A DNA stretch of 64,000 bases from Saccharomycodes ludwigii (GCF_020623625.1 NC_060200.1:1418501-1482500); one strand, 5' to 3'; counted from the stretch's first letter, positions 19,735 through 31,388 are shown. The notes: generated by a model not told the origin, from the sequence alone. Numbers and translations: made by a program.

Positions 19735-20620
19735 TTGTAGTTTATTTTATCGCAACTCATACTTATATAAAATTTTAAGTCTAATGGTATTGATAAGGCA
19801 TATGATGGATTATTAGCAAGTAGGATACATTGTTTAAAGTTAACTGATTTTTTTTTTGGGTTGTGCAAGTGTGTGTATATTATAATGATAAAAGAAAGAG
19901 ACAACTGTATGTGAGTCTGTGTCTGTTTATTTTTTTGTTTTGTTTTTTTTTGTTTTGTTTTGTTTTTAAAGGAAATGTTTTTATACAATATTTTCTAAGG
20001 AGCAACTACTGTATTAAAGAGTATTGGTCAAATTTTGATTGTATCAAATAAAAATATATGTAAAATATTATATGATTTATCTCTTAAGTAAACATGCGCG
20101 CGCGCGCTCTCTTTCTCTCTCTATTTTGTTTCTTTCGCCCCTTTAAAAAAAAAAAATCAAATTTATCTTTCTTGTTCTTTTTCTTTTTTTGTACAACACA
20201 AATTTTACAATTAAATAATTATTAAATATATATACATAATTTTTGTTCTGTTTTTGATATCTTAAAAAAAAATTTTTTTTTTTTTTCCTTTTTCTTTCTT
20301 TTATCTAATAAAATTAGTAGCAAACTTATGCTATTTGGCGTATATCGTTTGAAATCTTTCTAATTCACAACTCTTTTATATTACAAAAGAAAAAAAAGGA
20401 AAAAAAATAAATAATCAGAAAAACGAAAGGAAAAAAAAAAAAAAAAAAAAAAAGAAAAAAAAAACTTACACTTTAAATATAAAAGTACTAGTTGAGAATT
20501 CTTCTTATTTTTATTTTTGTTTACTGCACTATAACTTAAGCTATTTTCCTTTAATCCAAAGTCAAAGTTAATACCAATATAGCAAATAAAAGGCTGTAAA
20601 AAGAAAAAAAAGAAAAGAAA
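19735..20620. other. Intergenic: YPT1 promoter
   Basis: No gene is supported. It holds a GC dinucleotide tract (20096-20107) followed by a CT-rich tract, several A and T runs, and a TATA-like stretch near 20226-20236. The antisense open frame here is built on T-rich sequence and looks spurious. Confidence 0.4.
20096..20107. repeat. (GC)6 alternating tract
   Basis: Six GC dinucleotides in a row, followed directly by a CT tract, about 515 bp upstream of the YPT1 start. Alternating GC can form left-handed Z-DNA and is rare in DNA this rich in A and T. Confidence 0.8.
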
Positions 20621-21262
20621 ATGAGCGGTGATTACGATTATTTATTTAAATTACTACTTATCGGTGATTCCGGTGTTGGTAAGTCATGTTTGTTATTAAG
20701 ATTTGCTGATGACACATACACACAAGATTATATCTCTACTATTGGTGTTGATTTTAAGATCAAAACTATTGAATTAGATGGCAAAACTATTAAATTACAA
20801 ATTTGGGATACTGCAGGCCAAGAACGTTTTAGGACCATCACATCTTCATATTATAGAGGTGCACACGGTATCATTATAGTTTACGATGTTACTGATCTAC
20901 AAAGTTTCCAAAATGTTAAAACTTGGTTACAAGAAATCGATAGATTTGGTAATACCGGTGTTTTGAAAGTGATTGTAGGGAATAAGAATGATTTGAAAGA
21001 CAAAAAAGTTGTTGATTTTGAAACGGCTAAAGAATTTGCTGATTCTCTAAATATCCCTATTCTAGAAACTAGTGCTTTGGAAAGTACAAATGTTGAAGAG
21101 GCCTTTTTCACGATGGCCAGAGAAATTAAAGAAAACGTTAGTAAGCAGCAACAAGATCAACAAAATCAAGGTCAAGGGGGTCAAGGTAACGAAAATGGTG
21201 AGGTTAACTTAAAAAATGGGAAATCTTTGACTGGATCGGGTGCTGCTGGAAATTGTTGTTAG
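20621..21262 (+). CDS. YPT1: Ypt1 Rab GTPase
   Basis: The protein has 213 residues and is highly similar to yeast Ypt1: P-loop GDSGVGKS (15-22), effector region [13 protein letters not shown], switch [13 protein letters not shown] (62-72), NKND (121-124), ETSAL and a terminal GNCC that is the double geranylgeranylation signal. Ypt1 directs ER-to-Golgi and early Golgi transport and acts in autophagy, activated by the TRAPP complexes. The hypervariable tail (about 180-209) is Gln/Gly/Asn-rich and a little longer than in S. cerevisiae (206 aa). YPT1 sits next to ACT1 in S. cerevisiae (YFL038C-YFL039C); here SND2 lies between them. Confidence 0.96.
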   Translation: MSGDYDYLFKLLLIGDSGVGKSCLLLRFADDTYTQDYISTIGVDFKIKTIELDGKTIKLQIWDTAGQERFRTITSSYYRGAHGIIIVYDVTDLQSFQNVKTWLQEIDRFGNTGVLKVIVGNKNDLKDKKVVDFETAKEFADSLNIPILETSALESTNVEEAFFTMAREIKENVSKQQQDQQNQGQGGQGNENGEVNLKNGKSLTGSGAAGNCC

Positions 21263-21344
21263 AGGGTGAAAATAAATGAGTAAATAAGAAGGAAAGAAAT
21301 CAAGGTTTGGATTATATATTGATATATATTATTGTTATTTACTG

Positions 21345-21455
21345 TTGTTATTATTTCATTATTATTACTATTACTATTATTATTACTATTACTATTACTA
21401 TTATTATTACTATTACTATTACTATTATTATTACTATTATTATTACTATTATTAT
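21345..21455. repeat. ATT/ACT trinucleotide repeat
   Basis: Imperfect run of ATT and ACT triplets in the 3' region between convergent YPT1 and SND2. It creates an Asn/Ser open frame on the reverse strand that is not a gene. Confidence 0.85.
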
Positions 21456-21492
21456 ACAAAATCAAATTACACATATCATATAAATTTTATTT

Positions 21493-22038
21493 TTAATGAG
21501 CAGGCTTAAATCTATTATTAGCTTTTCCAGCCCTTTTTTCCAATTTAATTTGTCTCTTGGATTTTGTTTGATTTGTATCTGGGGTAGTATCACCATTATT
21601 ACTAGGTACTATATTAGATTTTTTTGATGGCATATACTTTTGCTTCAATTGGAACAGCTTATAACCAACGTAACCTGAAACAATGACCATTAATAAAAGC
21701 CACAATTTATTGCTTTTAAAAATTAACAACCCAATATTTCCTAATATAGATAGGTATATGATATCGATCATATATTCTTGTAATCCATCACCGGTGCCTA
21801 AATCCAAAGAACCGGGGTGGATCAATTTATTACTCCTACCATTATTTTCGTATTGTGGTGTTGCTTGTTTGACCAAAACATATAAGGATAAAATAGGCAA
21901 TATATTAAAGATAAAGGTGGATATCAAATTATACCGTGCTAGTAACGTAGGTATGAAACCGATTGAATAGGCTAGCTTTAATGATTTTAGTATTTTAGTG
22001 TTGTTGGCTGCTTGCTTTTTGTCAGCTTTCCCGGCCAT
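21493..22038 (-). CDS. ENV10: Snd2/Env10 (TMEM208 family) ER membrane protein
   Basis: The protein has 181 residues. It starts MAGKADKKQAANN, has hydrophobic segments at about 22-58 and 96-126, the family-typical LQEYMIDIIYLSIL (about 86-99), and a basic, hydrophilic C-terminal tail rich in Lys and Arg. TMEM208/Snd2 proteins act in the SRP-independent (SND) route that targets proteins to the ER translocon. S. cerevisiae Env10/Snd2 is YLR065C, inside the region duplicated with the YFL block that holds YPT1 and ACT1. Finding it between those two genes is what an unduplicated ancestor would show, and it strengthens the family call. The identification combines motif memory and order. Confidence 0.8.
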   Translation of the reverse strand: MAGKADKKQAANNTKILKSLKLAYSIGFIPTLLARYNLISTFIFNILPILSLYVLVKQATPQYENNGRSNKLIHPGSLDLGTGDGLQEYMIDIIYLSILGNIGLLIFKSNKLWLLLMVIVSGYVGYKLFQLKQKYMPSKKSNIVPSNNGDTTPDTNQTKSKRQIKLEKRAGKANNRFKPAH

Positions 22039-23051
22039 TTTTTTTTTTTCTTTTGCTTGGCAGCAGTAAAGTTTGCAACAGGTAAGATGGTAGCAATTAG
22101 AAAAAGCAAGAATGAACAGTAGTTTTTTTATTCACCTATATAATTAATTTTGATTTATTTTCTAATTGATTTTTCTTTAGGAATATTAAAAAAAAAAAAA
22201 AGAGCGATTACCCTTCTTCTATAGCAACTTTACAAATTCCATGTAATTTTGGGTTATTCGGATTATTTGAGAAACGAGCTTTTATAACCTTGATTAAATT
22301 TTAAAGCATTTCCTACGCGAATGTCTATACTTTGTTTACACATGATCCTCTTAGGGTAAATGAACTTATCATTGCATACGGCAAGTTAGATTACTACAGG
22401 CATTTCTCAACGAATGGGAAATTGTGTTATTAAAAGAGGAAAAAACAAAAATTTGTTTATTTCTCTCTCCTTTTTTTTTTTGGACAGCTCAATTATTAAA
22501 TAGTTTGAACGTTTTCCACTATAGAATTATTTACTTTTATAAGAAGAAACAATAGTAATAATAATAATTTATTTATTTTCTTCTTTCTTTCTGCGGAATT
22601 CTTTTCGAGTATTCTCTCTCTCTTTCTTGCTTTCCTTTTGAGTGTTTTATGCGTTTGTTTATTAAATACACAACATTCTAAATCTCTTAGTGCTTTGATT
22701 GTGATTTATATTGCTTCTTTTCCTTTTGAATAAATAATTTTTAATTTGTTATTTGATTTACTTTTATTTTTATTTTGTTATAAATCAATTCCAATTTACT
22801 TAAAATTTTTTTTTTTTTTTTTTTTTTTCATAATCTTGTTTTTTTGCCTCTTTTTATTTCGTTTTTTTCTTTTCCTTGTTGTTGTTGTTGTTGTTGTTGT
22901 TGTTTTTCTTCCTTTTTTCCCAATCTCCTCTTTTTCCTTTTCAGAAAAAGTTATTTTAACTTTAATTCAACCAAAAAAGAAAGAACAACCAACAAACAAG
23001 TGTGTGTTTTTAATTAACAAAACTACAAATTAATACTAAGATATAATAAAA
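22039..23051. other. Intergenic: SND2 and ACT1 promoters
   Basis: No gene is supported. It contains a T-run of about 20 bases (22807-22828), a (GTT)7 repeat near 22879-22901, and pyrimidine-rich stretches typical of strongly expressed yeast genes just upstream of ACT1. Confidence 0.45.
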
Positions 23052-25283
23052 ATGGATTCTGGTATGTATACACATATAATATATTGCAATTAGATAAAAT
23101 CCCCCCCACCTTCCTTTCATTCTTTTTTTTGATCTTCATGGGTCAAATTATCTTTTTATTTTTTATGTATTTGACTTTATGATCTCTGGGTCGCTAATTT
23201 TCTCCTCCTCTAAGATGACCGAATAATTCATCTAAAGGAAGTAAGATAGTTTATTATCATGATTATTATTATCACTATTATCGTTATTTCGGTCAAGGTG
23301 GCGAATGTGATCACAAAAGCATGATTGTGTTTTAAGTGATTTCCCATGGAATTGATTTTTTTTCAGTATGAGGTGGAGAAAAGTTAAGAAATGCTATACA
23401 TTTTACAATTTAATTTTATTACCACTACGGTCACCTCCCCAGTTGGTAGGCATTAGATAAGATCAGAATATACTGGTAAAGGACATTGTAGTCGATCCTT
23501 CTTTACGTGTAAAACTTGCTTATGGCACGCTGTTATTTTGAGGCTCCTGTTCAGTTGTATTTACATTTTTCAGTTCACTGTAATAATCTATTAAAAAAAA
23601 AAAAAAAAGACCGGAAAATATCTTATTTTCAAAAAAAATTTTTTTTTTTTTTTTCAGGAGAGAGATACAGGGGGCTTTTTAGAAAATCATTTACAACTTA
23701 AACACAAGCAAAAGGGGGAGAGCAGGTGGAGCAAAGTAGAAAAATTGGTGGTGAATAAGAAAGAAAAAAACGGCGCGCGGGTAGCCAGCATATAACAAAT
23801 TTTAGTTAAAAAAAAGCGAGAGAAAAAAAAAGGAGAGCAAGATAACGGCACAGACAAGTTTTCACAACCATAATATCAAGCATAAAGTATTTCAAACGTA
23901 AATTACCATACACACATATAATCCCCGTTGTAACTGAAATACATCTAATAGTTTGTTATATTACAAAATAAATCACACCCATTACCAGGGCGTATTTTGT
24001 GTCACTTTATTAAATGAATAGTTTGAGATGATAGAAAAAGAGAGGAAAGGAGAGGAATGTTTAAGAAAAAAAAAATGTGAGTCAGCATATTTTACTAACA
24101 TTAAACAAATTGTATTCATATCATATGGTGATATTGTGAAGCAATCTGAAATTTTTTTACTACAGAAGTTGCTGCTTTAGTTATTGATAATGGTTCCGGT
24201 ATGTGTAAGGCCGGTTTTGCTGGTGATGATGCCCCACGTGCTGTTTTCCCATCTATTGTTGGTAGACCAAAGCACCAAGGTATTATGGTTGGTATGGGTC
24301 AAAAGGACTCTTATGTCGGTGATGAAGCCCAATCTAAGAGAGGTATTTTGACTTTGCGTTACCCAATTGAACATGGTATTGTCACTAACTGGGACGATAT
24401 GGAAAAGATCTGGCATCATACTTTTTACAATGAATTGCGTGTTGCTCCAGAAGAACATCCAGTTTTATTGACCGAAGCTCCTATGAACCCAAAGAGTAAC
24501 AGAGAAAAGATGACCCAAATTATGTTTGAAACATTCAATGTTCCAGCCTTTTACGTTTCCATTCAAGCTGTTTTGTCTTTGTACTCTTCTGGTAGAACTA
24601 CTGGTATTGTTTTGGATTCTGGTGATGGTGTCACTCACGTTGTTCCAATTTATGCTGGTTTCTCTTTACCACACGCTATTTTGAGAATTGATTTGGCTGG
24701 TAGAGATTTGACTGATTATTTGATGAAGATCTTGAGTGAACGTGGTTACTCTTTCTCCACTACTGCTGAAAGAGAAATTGTTCGTGATATCAAGGAGAAA
24801 TTATGTTATGTTGCTTTAGACTTTGAACAAGAAATGCAAACTGCTGCCCAATCGTCCTCTATCGAAAAATCCTACGAATTGCCAGATGGCCAAGTTATTA
24901 CTATCGGTAACGAAAGATTCAGAGCTCCAGAAGCTTTGTTCCACCCAAGTGTTTTAGGTTTAGAATCTGCTGGTATTGACCAAACCACTTTCAACTCTAT
25001 CATGAAGTGTGATGTTGATGTTCGTAAGGAATTATACGGTAACATTGTTATGTCCGGTGGTACTACTATGTTCCCAGGTATTGCTGAAAGAATGCAAAAG
25101 GAAATCACTGCTTTGGCTCCATCTTCTATGAAGGTTAAGATTATTGCTCCACCAGAAAGAAAATACTCTGTATGGATCGGTGGTTCTATTTTGGCTTCTT
25201 TGACTACTTTCCAACAAATGTGGATTTCTAAACAAGAGTACGATGAAAGTGGCCCATCCATCGTTCACCACAAATGTTTCTGA
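23052..25283 (+). CDS. ACT1: Actin (two exons)
   Basis: Exon 1 is 23052-23061 (ATG GAT TCT G); exon 2 is 24166-25283 and restores codon 4 as GAA. The 375-residue product ([18 protein letters not shown] at the start, HHKCF at the end) is almost identical to S. cerevisiae actin. It forms filaments for cables, patches and the cytokinetic ring, and the nucleotide-binding loops (DNGSG near 11-15, DSGDGVTH near 154-161) are intact. The intron falls at the same place, after the first base of codon 4, as in S. cerevisiae. Codon use is extremely biased. An exon 2-only model starting at the internal ATG in GSGMCK would be wrong. Confidence 0.98.
23062..24165 (+). other. ACT1: ACT1 spliceosomal intron (1104 nt)
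   Basis: Donor GTATGT at 23062, branch site TACTAAC at 24093-24099, acceptor TACAG at 24161-24165. It is far longer than the 308-nt S. cerevisiae ACT1 intron. Inside, gaccgaataa near 23217 can pair with ttatttcggtc near 23286, possibly bringing distant parts closer. No intron-encoded gene was recognised. Confidence 0.95.
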
Positions 25284-26732
25284 TTTCTTAAAGACATGTC
25301 TGTCTCTTACCTGTTGTCTGCCAAAAAAAAAATTTTTTTTCCCTCTTTGTTTTATTGATTAATAATATTTTTTTTTTTTTTTTTTTTAATAAGAAAAGAA
25401 GAAAAAAACAAACACTATTATTACATTTATATCTAAGTATATATTATTTTTAAATTTTTAAATTACTTTTTTTTCTAATTGGTTTTGGTCAGAAATGGTT
25501 AAGTTTAAAAGAGTTTTAAGCAATTCTCTTTTTATAATATTAAATTAAATTAAGTTTAGTGAATTTAAATCAACAGAATGTGGGTACTGATAGCCTTCAA
25601 ACTTTGTTAGAAAAAATCACAAGTTCACAAATGTTATTTATTGATTCAAAAAAAAAAGCCCTGGTAAAAAAAAAAAAAAAAATAATAAACAAAAAAAAAC
25701 ACTATTAAATTCAAAAATCAGTATTTAAAAATTTTTTTTTTTTTTTTTCTTCTTTTTGTTATTTTTATTTTAAAAACATCTTTGGCATAATTTTCGTAGT
25801 TTCTTTCCTTTCTTATTTTCAGTCAAGTTTTTGTTTCCCTCAATAAAAGGATATATAATATCCAATTCCAATGGTTCATAAAACTCTTAGAATTATGGAA
25901 TTATACACAACACATACTCAATATGCAACAGATTTAAATATTCTACAGGACCATATAAGCTTTTGGTTTATGATATGTCTTTTTCAATTTATCAGTTGAT
26001 AAAATCATATATTTATCAAAAGTTTTTTATTTTCTCTATTCATTTTCTTTTTTTTTCGAGGGAAAAGAAGTAAATTTTCAGAAAAAAAAGTAAATAATCT
26101 ATATATGTATGCAATGGATTGAACTATTATTATTATTAATGATGAGATTACCTTTTAATTAAGTTTTTACTAATTTAGGAAGTGCCGTGTGACTTCCTTG
26201 GCAGGTAGAATGATCATAGCTAAAAGGATACAATAAGATCTGAAAAATTACAAGATAATAGTAGTATTTGTAGATATACCTAGTTTTGCGGAGTGGTTAC
26301 CGATTTTAATTTTATTTTATTTTCTTTTCTTTTTTTTTTTTTTTGATCGTACTTGAAAAAATTTAAAAAAATGAAGGAGGAAATCTCAATTTTTTAAGGT
26401 ACATAGCTAACTCTTTCCGTTTAATTACTTACTGTCCGAAGGATTTACGGACATCAAAAATGTCTTATCGTTTCTTTTTATTATTATTGTCTTTTTTTTT
26501 TGTACTTGTACAAAACAAACAAACAAAAAAAAAAAATTCTTTTCATGTTACGTTACAAATAACTTACTCCAGTGATTTTCCGTTTGGAATAAAACTATTT
26601 AACTTGAAAAATAATAATGTAATATCATTTAACCGGCTTATAAACTTGAAATCTTCACTATCCCCCTGCCACTTGGACAGAACAGTGTACTATCTTTATA
26701 ATTAGTTTAAATTTATTCTACTATTTGAATAC
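25284..26732. other. Intergenic: ACT1 3' flank and SUA5 promoter
   Basis: No gene is firmly supported. It holds T-runs near 25369-25388, A-runs near 25666-25682, a short perfect inverted repeat (aggaagt/acttcct, 26177-26198) and a hairpin tgtccg/cggaca (26433-26453). An 81-codon ATG frame (26460-26705) ends 27 bp before SUA5; see the rejected list. Confidence 0.4.
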
Positions 26733-28058
26733 ATGTTTAGCGCTACGCTTTACAGAACAACCATCGCCAATATTCTAAAAACAAATACCATGTCATCATC
26801 AACAGTATCTTTTCAAACCAAAATATTAAAGGTAAATCCAGAGTCAATTATATTTCCACCAAATTCTCATATTACTGGCGAACTACCAACCATAACGGAT
26901 CCAGAAAGTGAAAAAAATTTGTGGGAAGCTATAAATATTTTGAAAACAACGGAGTATAATGTAGCTTTCCCCACAGAAACAGTTTATGGTTTAGCTGGCT
27001 CTGCTTTAAATGATAACTCTATTTTAAACATTTATAAAGCCAAAAATAGACCTAGTGACAATCCATTAATCACACATATCTCATCTTTGAACCAACTTAA
27101 TAGAGTAATTTTTAATGATAGCAATAGTGCCGGAGATAATGAATGGAGAAACATTCCTGAGATATATCATGAGCTAATCAGAAATCTATGGCCAGGCCCT
27201 TTAACTATTTTATTAAAAGTTCCCAAGAACAGTAACCTATCAAAATTAACAACGGCTAATCAACCGACTTTTGCAGTACGTTTACCCAACCATCCGGTTG
27301 CTAGAGCTTTAATTGCATTGGGAGACATACCACTTGCTGCACCAAGCGCTAACACTTCCACCAAACCATCACCAACGTTAGCACAGCATGTCTATCATGA
27401 TTTGTTAGGGAAGATCCCATTGATTTTGGATTCAGGTGCTTGTGATGTTGGTGTTGAAAGCACCGTTGTAGATGGATTGAGCATGCACAATGAAGATATT
27501 CCATTGTTATTAAGGCCTGGCGGGTTTAGTCTAGAAAATATTTGCAAAATGGGTGGCTTTAAAAATGGATGTAAAGTCGAATCCGTTTTAAAGAAAAATG
27601 ACAAGGGCGAAGAGATCGAAAAAGTTAGAACTCCAGGAATGAAATACAAGCATTATTCCCCCAATTGTAAAACTGTACTATTTGTACCATTTTCTCATAC
27701 AAAAGATGAGGACAAGGACTTGTCTGTATCAAACTTGGAACCAAAGATTAAGAATGCAATGTTACAACAATTAAATAGTGCTCCTGAGATTAAAAAAGTT
27801 GGTATTTTAACCAGTTTCAAATTTGATAAATTACCTATAAAAAATTGGTTCGCCGATAGTAATATAAAAATTGTTCAAGAAAGCTTGGGTCATGATGGCA
27901 AATCAGTTCAATCAAATTTATTTAGACTGTTAAGAAAATTAGATGAAGATGAAAATGTTGATATTTTGTTTGTAGAAGGTGTTGGGGAAGAAAACGAGGG
28001 ATTAGCTATTATGAACAGATTAAATAAAGCAGCAGCCGGTAACATTATAAACTTCTAA
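26733..28058 (+). CDS. SUA5: Sua5 threonylcarbamoyl-AMP synthase
   Basis: The protein has 441 residues: an N-terminal YrdC domain (about 50-265) with [39 protein letters not shown] and LAAPSANTS, a linker with the conserved [11 protein letters not shown], and a C-terminal Sua5 domain ending [14 protein letters not shown]. It makes threonylcarbamoyl-AMP, the precursor of t6A37 in ANN-decoding tRNAs. The first ATG adds a basic, hydroxylated stretch ([19 protein letters not shown]) like a mitochondrial presequence, and Met20 begins a second possible start. S. cerevisiae Sua5 serves both cytosol and mitochondria, so leaky scanning between the two ATGs is plausible. It is convergent with PMR1, as in YGL169W-YGL167C. 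Confidence 0.95.
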   Translation: MFSATLYRTTIANILKTNTMSSSTVSFQTKILKVNPESIIFPPNSHITGELPTITDPESEKNLWEAINILKTTEYNVAFPTETVYGLAGSALNDNSILNIYKAKNRPSDNPLITHISSLNQLNRVIFNDSNSAGDNEWRNIPEIYHELIRNLWPGPLTILLKVPKNSNLSKLTTANQPTFAVRLPNHPVARALIALGDIPLAAPSANTSTKPSPTLAQHVYHDLLGKIPLILDSGACDVGVESTVVDGLSMHNEDIPLLLRPGGFSLENICKMGGFKNGCKVESVLKKNDKGEEIEKVRTPGMKYKHYSPNCKTVLFVPFSHTKDEDKDLSVSNLEPKIKNAMLQQLNSAPEIKKVGILTSFKFDKLPIKNWFADSNIKIVQESLGHDGKSVQSNLFRLLRKLDEDENVDILFVEGVGEENEGLAIMNRLNKAAAGNIINF

Positions 28059-28289
28059 CATTGTCTTTTCTTTTTTAATGTAATATACCTATTCAAAATA
28101 GTAAAATCTTATAAACGTGATATATTTAAATCTAAATGAGTACCGAAAATAACAGAATTAAATGGAAAAAAAAGAAAAATAAATACAATACATGTTTTGT
28201 TAATAATATACTTTTATTTTATTTAAAAAAGAACATATCTTCCTTAAAATGAAATAAAAAATAAAAAAAAAAAAAAAAAAAAAAAAAAA

Positions 28290-31091
28290 CTAGACTTGAG
28301 AATAAACAAATGGTATATCTGTTGGGTTCCGAGATCTAAAAATGTATTTGCGAAGTTCATCTGCAATGAAAACAGTACTACTAATGCATAATAGGAAAAG
28401 TAAATCATACAAAGATAAACTTTCAGTCTTGAAAATAGATTGGAAAAATGGAACGTAAATTGCACATAATTGACCCAGTATAGATAATCCAACCGCAAAA
28501 TTAAACATCTTATTAGCAAAAACCCCAATTTTAAAGATCGATTTGGTGGAATGTCTACATGCTAATGCGTTAAACATGTCAAAAAACACAAAACAGGTAA
28601 ATGTCATCGTGGTATCCCTCGAAGTGACCTGTCCATCAGCATCTATTTCCCTAACAAATATAAACACAGTACCACAAATGATAAAAATTGCGCTTGTCAA
28701 CAATCTTTTTAAAACTGCACTGGTTAAAATCTTATCAGTACGTCTACGTGGAGGTTTCTTCATCACTTCATGGTCAACAGGCTCAACTCCTAAACTTTGA
28801 GCTGGCGGACCATCCATCAAAATATTAATCCATAAAATTTGCATAGCATTCAATGGGTTTGGTAAATTTAATGCGGTAGATAAAGCCACCAGCGATAAAG
28901 CAGCAACTGAAGTAGACAATTGAAAAGTTAAGAAATTTTGAATGTTGTTAAAGATTCCCTTCCCTTCTTCGATCGCAGTTAAGATGGTACTGAAATCATC
29001 ATCGGTTAAAACCATATCAGAGGCTTCCTTCGCAACATCAGTACCCAAATTCCCCATGGAAATACCAATATCGGCCAACTTCAATGCAGGAGCATCGTTG
29101 ACACCGTCGCCTGTCATAGCAACAACATCGCCTCTTTTCTGTAATGCTCGAACAATGTTTAGCTTATGTTGAGGTGTAGCCCTGGCAAAAATGTTAACGT
29201 GATCAATAACAGACGCCAATTCATCTTCATTCATCACGTCTAATTTATCCCCAGTAATACAGGAATCTGCCTCGTTAACCACAGGAATTCCTATTTGTCT
29301 GGCAATAGAAACAGCAGTACGGGGAGAATCACCAGTGATCATGATAATGTGAACTGAACCTTCCAATAATTTTTCCACAGCTTTATGCACATTGGGCCTT
29401 GGTGGATCCTTCATTCCCATTAAACCAATAAATACCAAATTACCCAAATCTTTTTCATCTATAATAGTTTTCTTGGTAGTATTGTCCATTTTTGCAAAGG
29501 CTAAAACACGCAATCCCTCACCAGCCATGCTCTCAGCACAATCTTCAATCATTTTGCTCAACGAGTTGTTCAATTTTTCTGTCTTCCCCTCCTTGGTCAA
29601 ATAATGTGTTGCCTTTTGAAGTATTTTTTCATAAGCACCCTTGATGTAAAATGTCTCTTTATTATTGGAAGTGATCCCAGTAGCCATAATTTTTCTCTGT
29701 GAAGTAAATGGAAGCTCGGTCGATCTAGTAATCCCAGTTCTACAATCGACTAAGTCAAATTCACCCAATACTTCTAACAAAGCAACATCGGTTGGATTAC
29801 CTAAAAATTTAAATTGTTCCTGAGAAAAAATAGCATTATTACAAATATTTCCTGTGGTTAACAACTCTCTTGTATCATCGTTTAAATAATTTTTTAGTGT
29901 TTTCTTGTTGCAAGTTTCAATATTTAAAATGTTTTGTTTATTTTGCATACTGCCAAGACTCCATATTTTAGAAACGGTCATATGATTTTGGGTTAAAGTA
30001 CCGGTTTTATCTGAACAAATGACATTAACTGAACCTAGTGTTTCCACGCTCGGTAATCTCCTAACAATTGCCTTTCTATTTGCCATTCTCAATACACCCA
30101 AGGCCAACGTAACAGTAACTATGATTGGCAACCCTTCTGGAATTGCTGCTACAGCCAAAGAAACTGATATTTGAAACATGTCTAGCCAAGATCTGCCTTG
30201 GAATATACCAAGTAAACAAATTAAACCAATCAAAACAAAACTAATCAGTGATAAATCTTTGCCCAATTTATCCATAGCTTGTTGTAGCGGTGTCTTGGGT
30301 TTTTCAATTGAACTCATCATATCGAAAACAGCTCCAAACGCCGTATCCTTACCGGTGCCAACCACAATACCCTTTCCATGACCTTCTCTAACTAATGTAC
30401 CCATATAAGCAATGCAAGATCTTTGGCTAACATTTGGGGCACCATTATCTGGTAATATAACTGGATCAACGTTTTTGCTTACCGGTTCATTTTCACCGGT
30501 TAAATTGCTTTCATCAATTGTTAGACCAACTGCCTCTACAATTCTAAGATCAGCGGGGATTCTATCTCCAACTTTAAAGCGGACCAAGTCACCAGGAACT
30601 AAGGTTGATGCTAAAATACCATTGCTTTCGATACCACATCTGATTAAATGACATTCTGCGGGAACTAAGTGATTTAAAGCCTCCAAAGATTTTTCAGATC
30701 TATATTCTTGTACGAAACCAACGGTGACTACAATAACTATAGCTAAGGTAATACTGATTGCATCATCGATATTTCCCATAATAAAACTAATAAGTGCAGA
30801 GCCAATTAATAATAATATTAATGGATCTTGGGTAAAAGTGGTGATGAATTGCCATATTAATGATTCACTGTCTTCGTCTTGGGCACAATTATTCGACCCA
30901 TACTTTGCACGTCTTTCATTTACTATATGCAAAGATGGTAAACCTTTGTTCGTGTCTGTTTGGAAGGCAGCAAGTGTTTCTTCTACCGTGCAGCCACAAT
31001 ACTCTAAAGAAGGGTTGGGTTTCGATAGAGCCGCCTCTTTTTCTAGCGAAACATGGTTCTCCGACGTAGGTGAAAATGGGTTTTCAGACAT
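28290..31091 (-). CDS. PMR1: Pmr1 Golgi Ca2+/Mn2+ P-type ATPase
   Basis: The protein has 933 residues (S. cerevisiae 950). P2A ATPase marks are in order: dephosphorylation motif TGE (198-200), PEGLP in M4 (318-322), phosphorylated Asp361 in SDKTGTLTQNH, hinge TGDGVNDAPALK, and ten predicted membrane segments. Pmr1 pumps Ca2+ and Mn2+ into the Golgi, supporting glycosylation and secretory sorting. The C-terminal end is short and has no long regulatory tail, as expected for secretory-pathway pumps. The convergent SUA5 neighbour confirms identity by order (YGL169W-YGL167C). An A/T run of about 30 bases lies in the 231-bp gap between the two stops. Confidence 0.97.
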   Translation of the reverse strand: MSENPFSPTSENHVSLEKEAALSKPNPSLEYCGCTVEETLAAFQTDTNKGLPSLHIVNERRAKYGSNNCAQDEDSESLIWQFITTFTQDPLILLLIGSALISFIMGNIDDAISITLAIVIVVTVGFVQEYRSEKSLEALNHLVPAECHLIRCGIESNGILASTLVPGDLVRFKVGDRIPADLRIVEAVGLTIDESNLTGENEPVSKNVDPVILPDNGAPNVSQRSCIAYMGTLVREGHGKGIVVGTGKDTAFGAVFDMMSSIEKPKTPLQQAMDKLGKDLSLISFVLIGLICLLGIFQGRSWLDMFQISVSLAVAAIPEGLPIIVTVTLALGVLRMANRKAIVRRLPSVETLGSVNVICSDKTGTLTQNHMTVSKIWSLGSMQNKQNILNIETCNKKTLKNYLNDDTRELLTTGNICNNAIFSQEQFKFLGNPTDVALLEVLGEFDLVDCRTGITRSTELPFTSQRKIMATGITSNNKETFYIKGAYEKILQKATHYLTKEGKTEKLNNSLSKMIEDCAESMAGEGLRVLAFAKMDNTTKKTIIDEKDLGNLVFIGLMGMKDPPRPNVHKAVEKLLEGSVHIIMITGDSPRTAVSIARQIGIPVVNEADSCITGDKLDVMNEDELASVIDHVNIFARATPQHKLNIVRALQKRGDVVAMTGDGVNDAPALKLADIGISMGNLGTDVAKEASDMVLTDDDFSTILTAIEEGKGIFNNIQNFLTFQLSTSVAALSLVALSTALNLPNPLNAMQILWINILMDGPPAQSLGVEPVDHEVMKKPPRRRTDKILTSAVLKRLLTSAIFIICGTVFIFVREIDADGQVTSRDTTMTFTCFVFFDMFNALACRHSTKSIFKIGVFANKMFNFAVGLSILGQLCAIYVPFFQSIFKTESLSLYDLLFLLCISSTVFIADELRKYIFRSRNPTDIPFVYSQV

Positions 31092-31353
31092 TACTATATC
31101 TTTAAACTATTAAATTTTGATATGTCGCTAATAAAAGGCTTTTAGTTTTTCACTTGTTTGTTAGAAAATCTACTAGGAAGGGGATTTATCAGAGAGGAAA
31201 AATTGCAATAGGAAAAGGTATGAAAGAAAAAAAAAAAGAAAAAAAAAAAATTATTGTTTGTAAGTAATTTAAAGAGAGAAAAAAGAAAAAAAAAAAATTT
31301 ACCAGCACGTAAAAAAAATGGAATGAAACAAAAACAAAAACAAAAAAAAAAAG

Positions 31354-31388
<35 letters not shown>

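Noticed and set aside
26460-26705. 81-codon ATG frame just upstream of SUA5
   Set aside because: Good start context and a hydrophobic N-terminus, but it is built on T- and A-runs, matches nothing known and more likely lies in the SUA5 leader or promoter.
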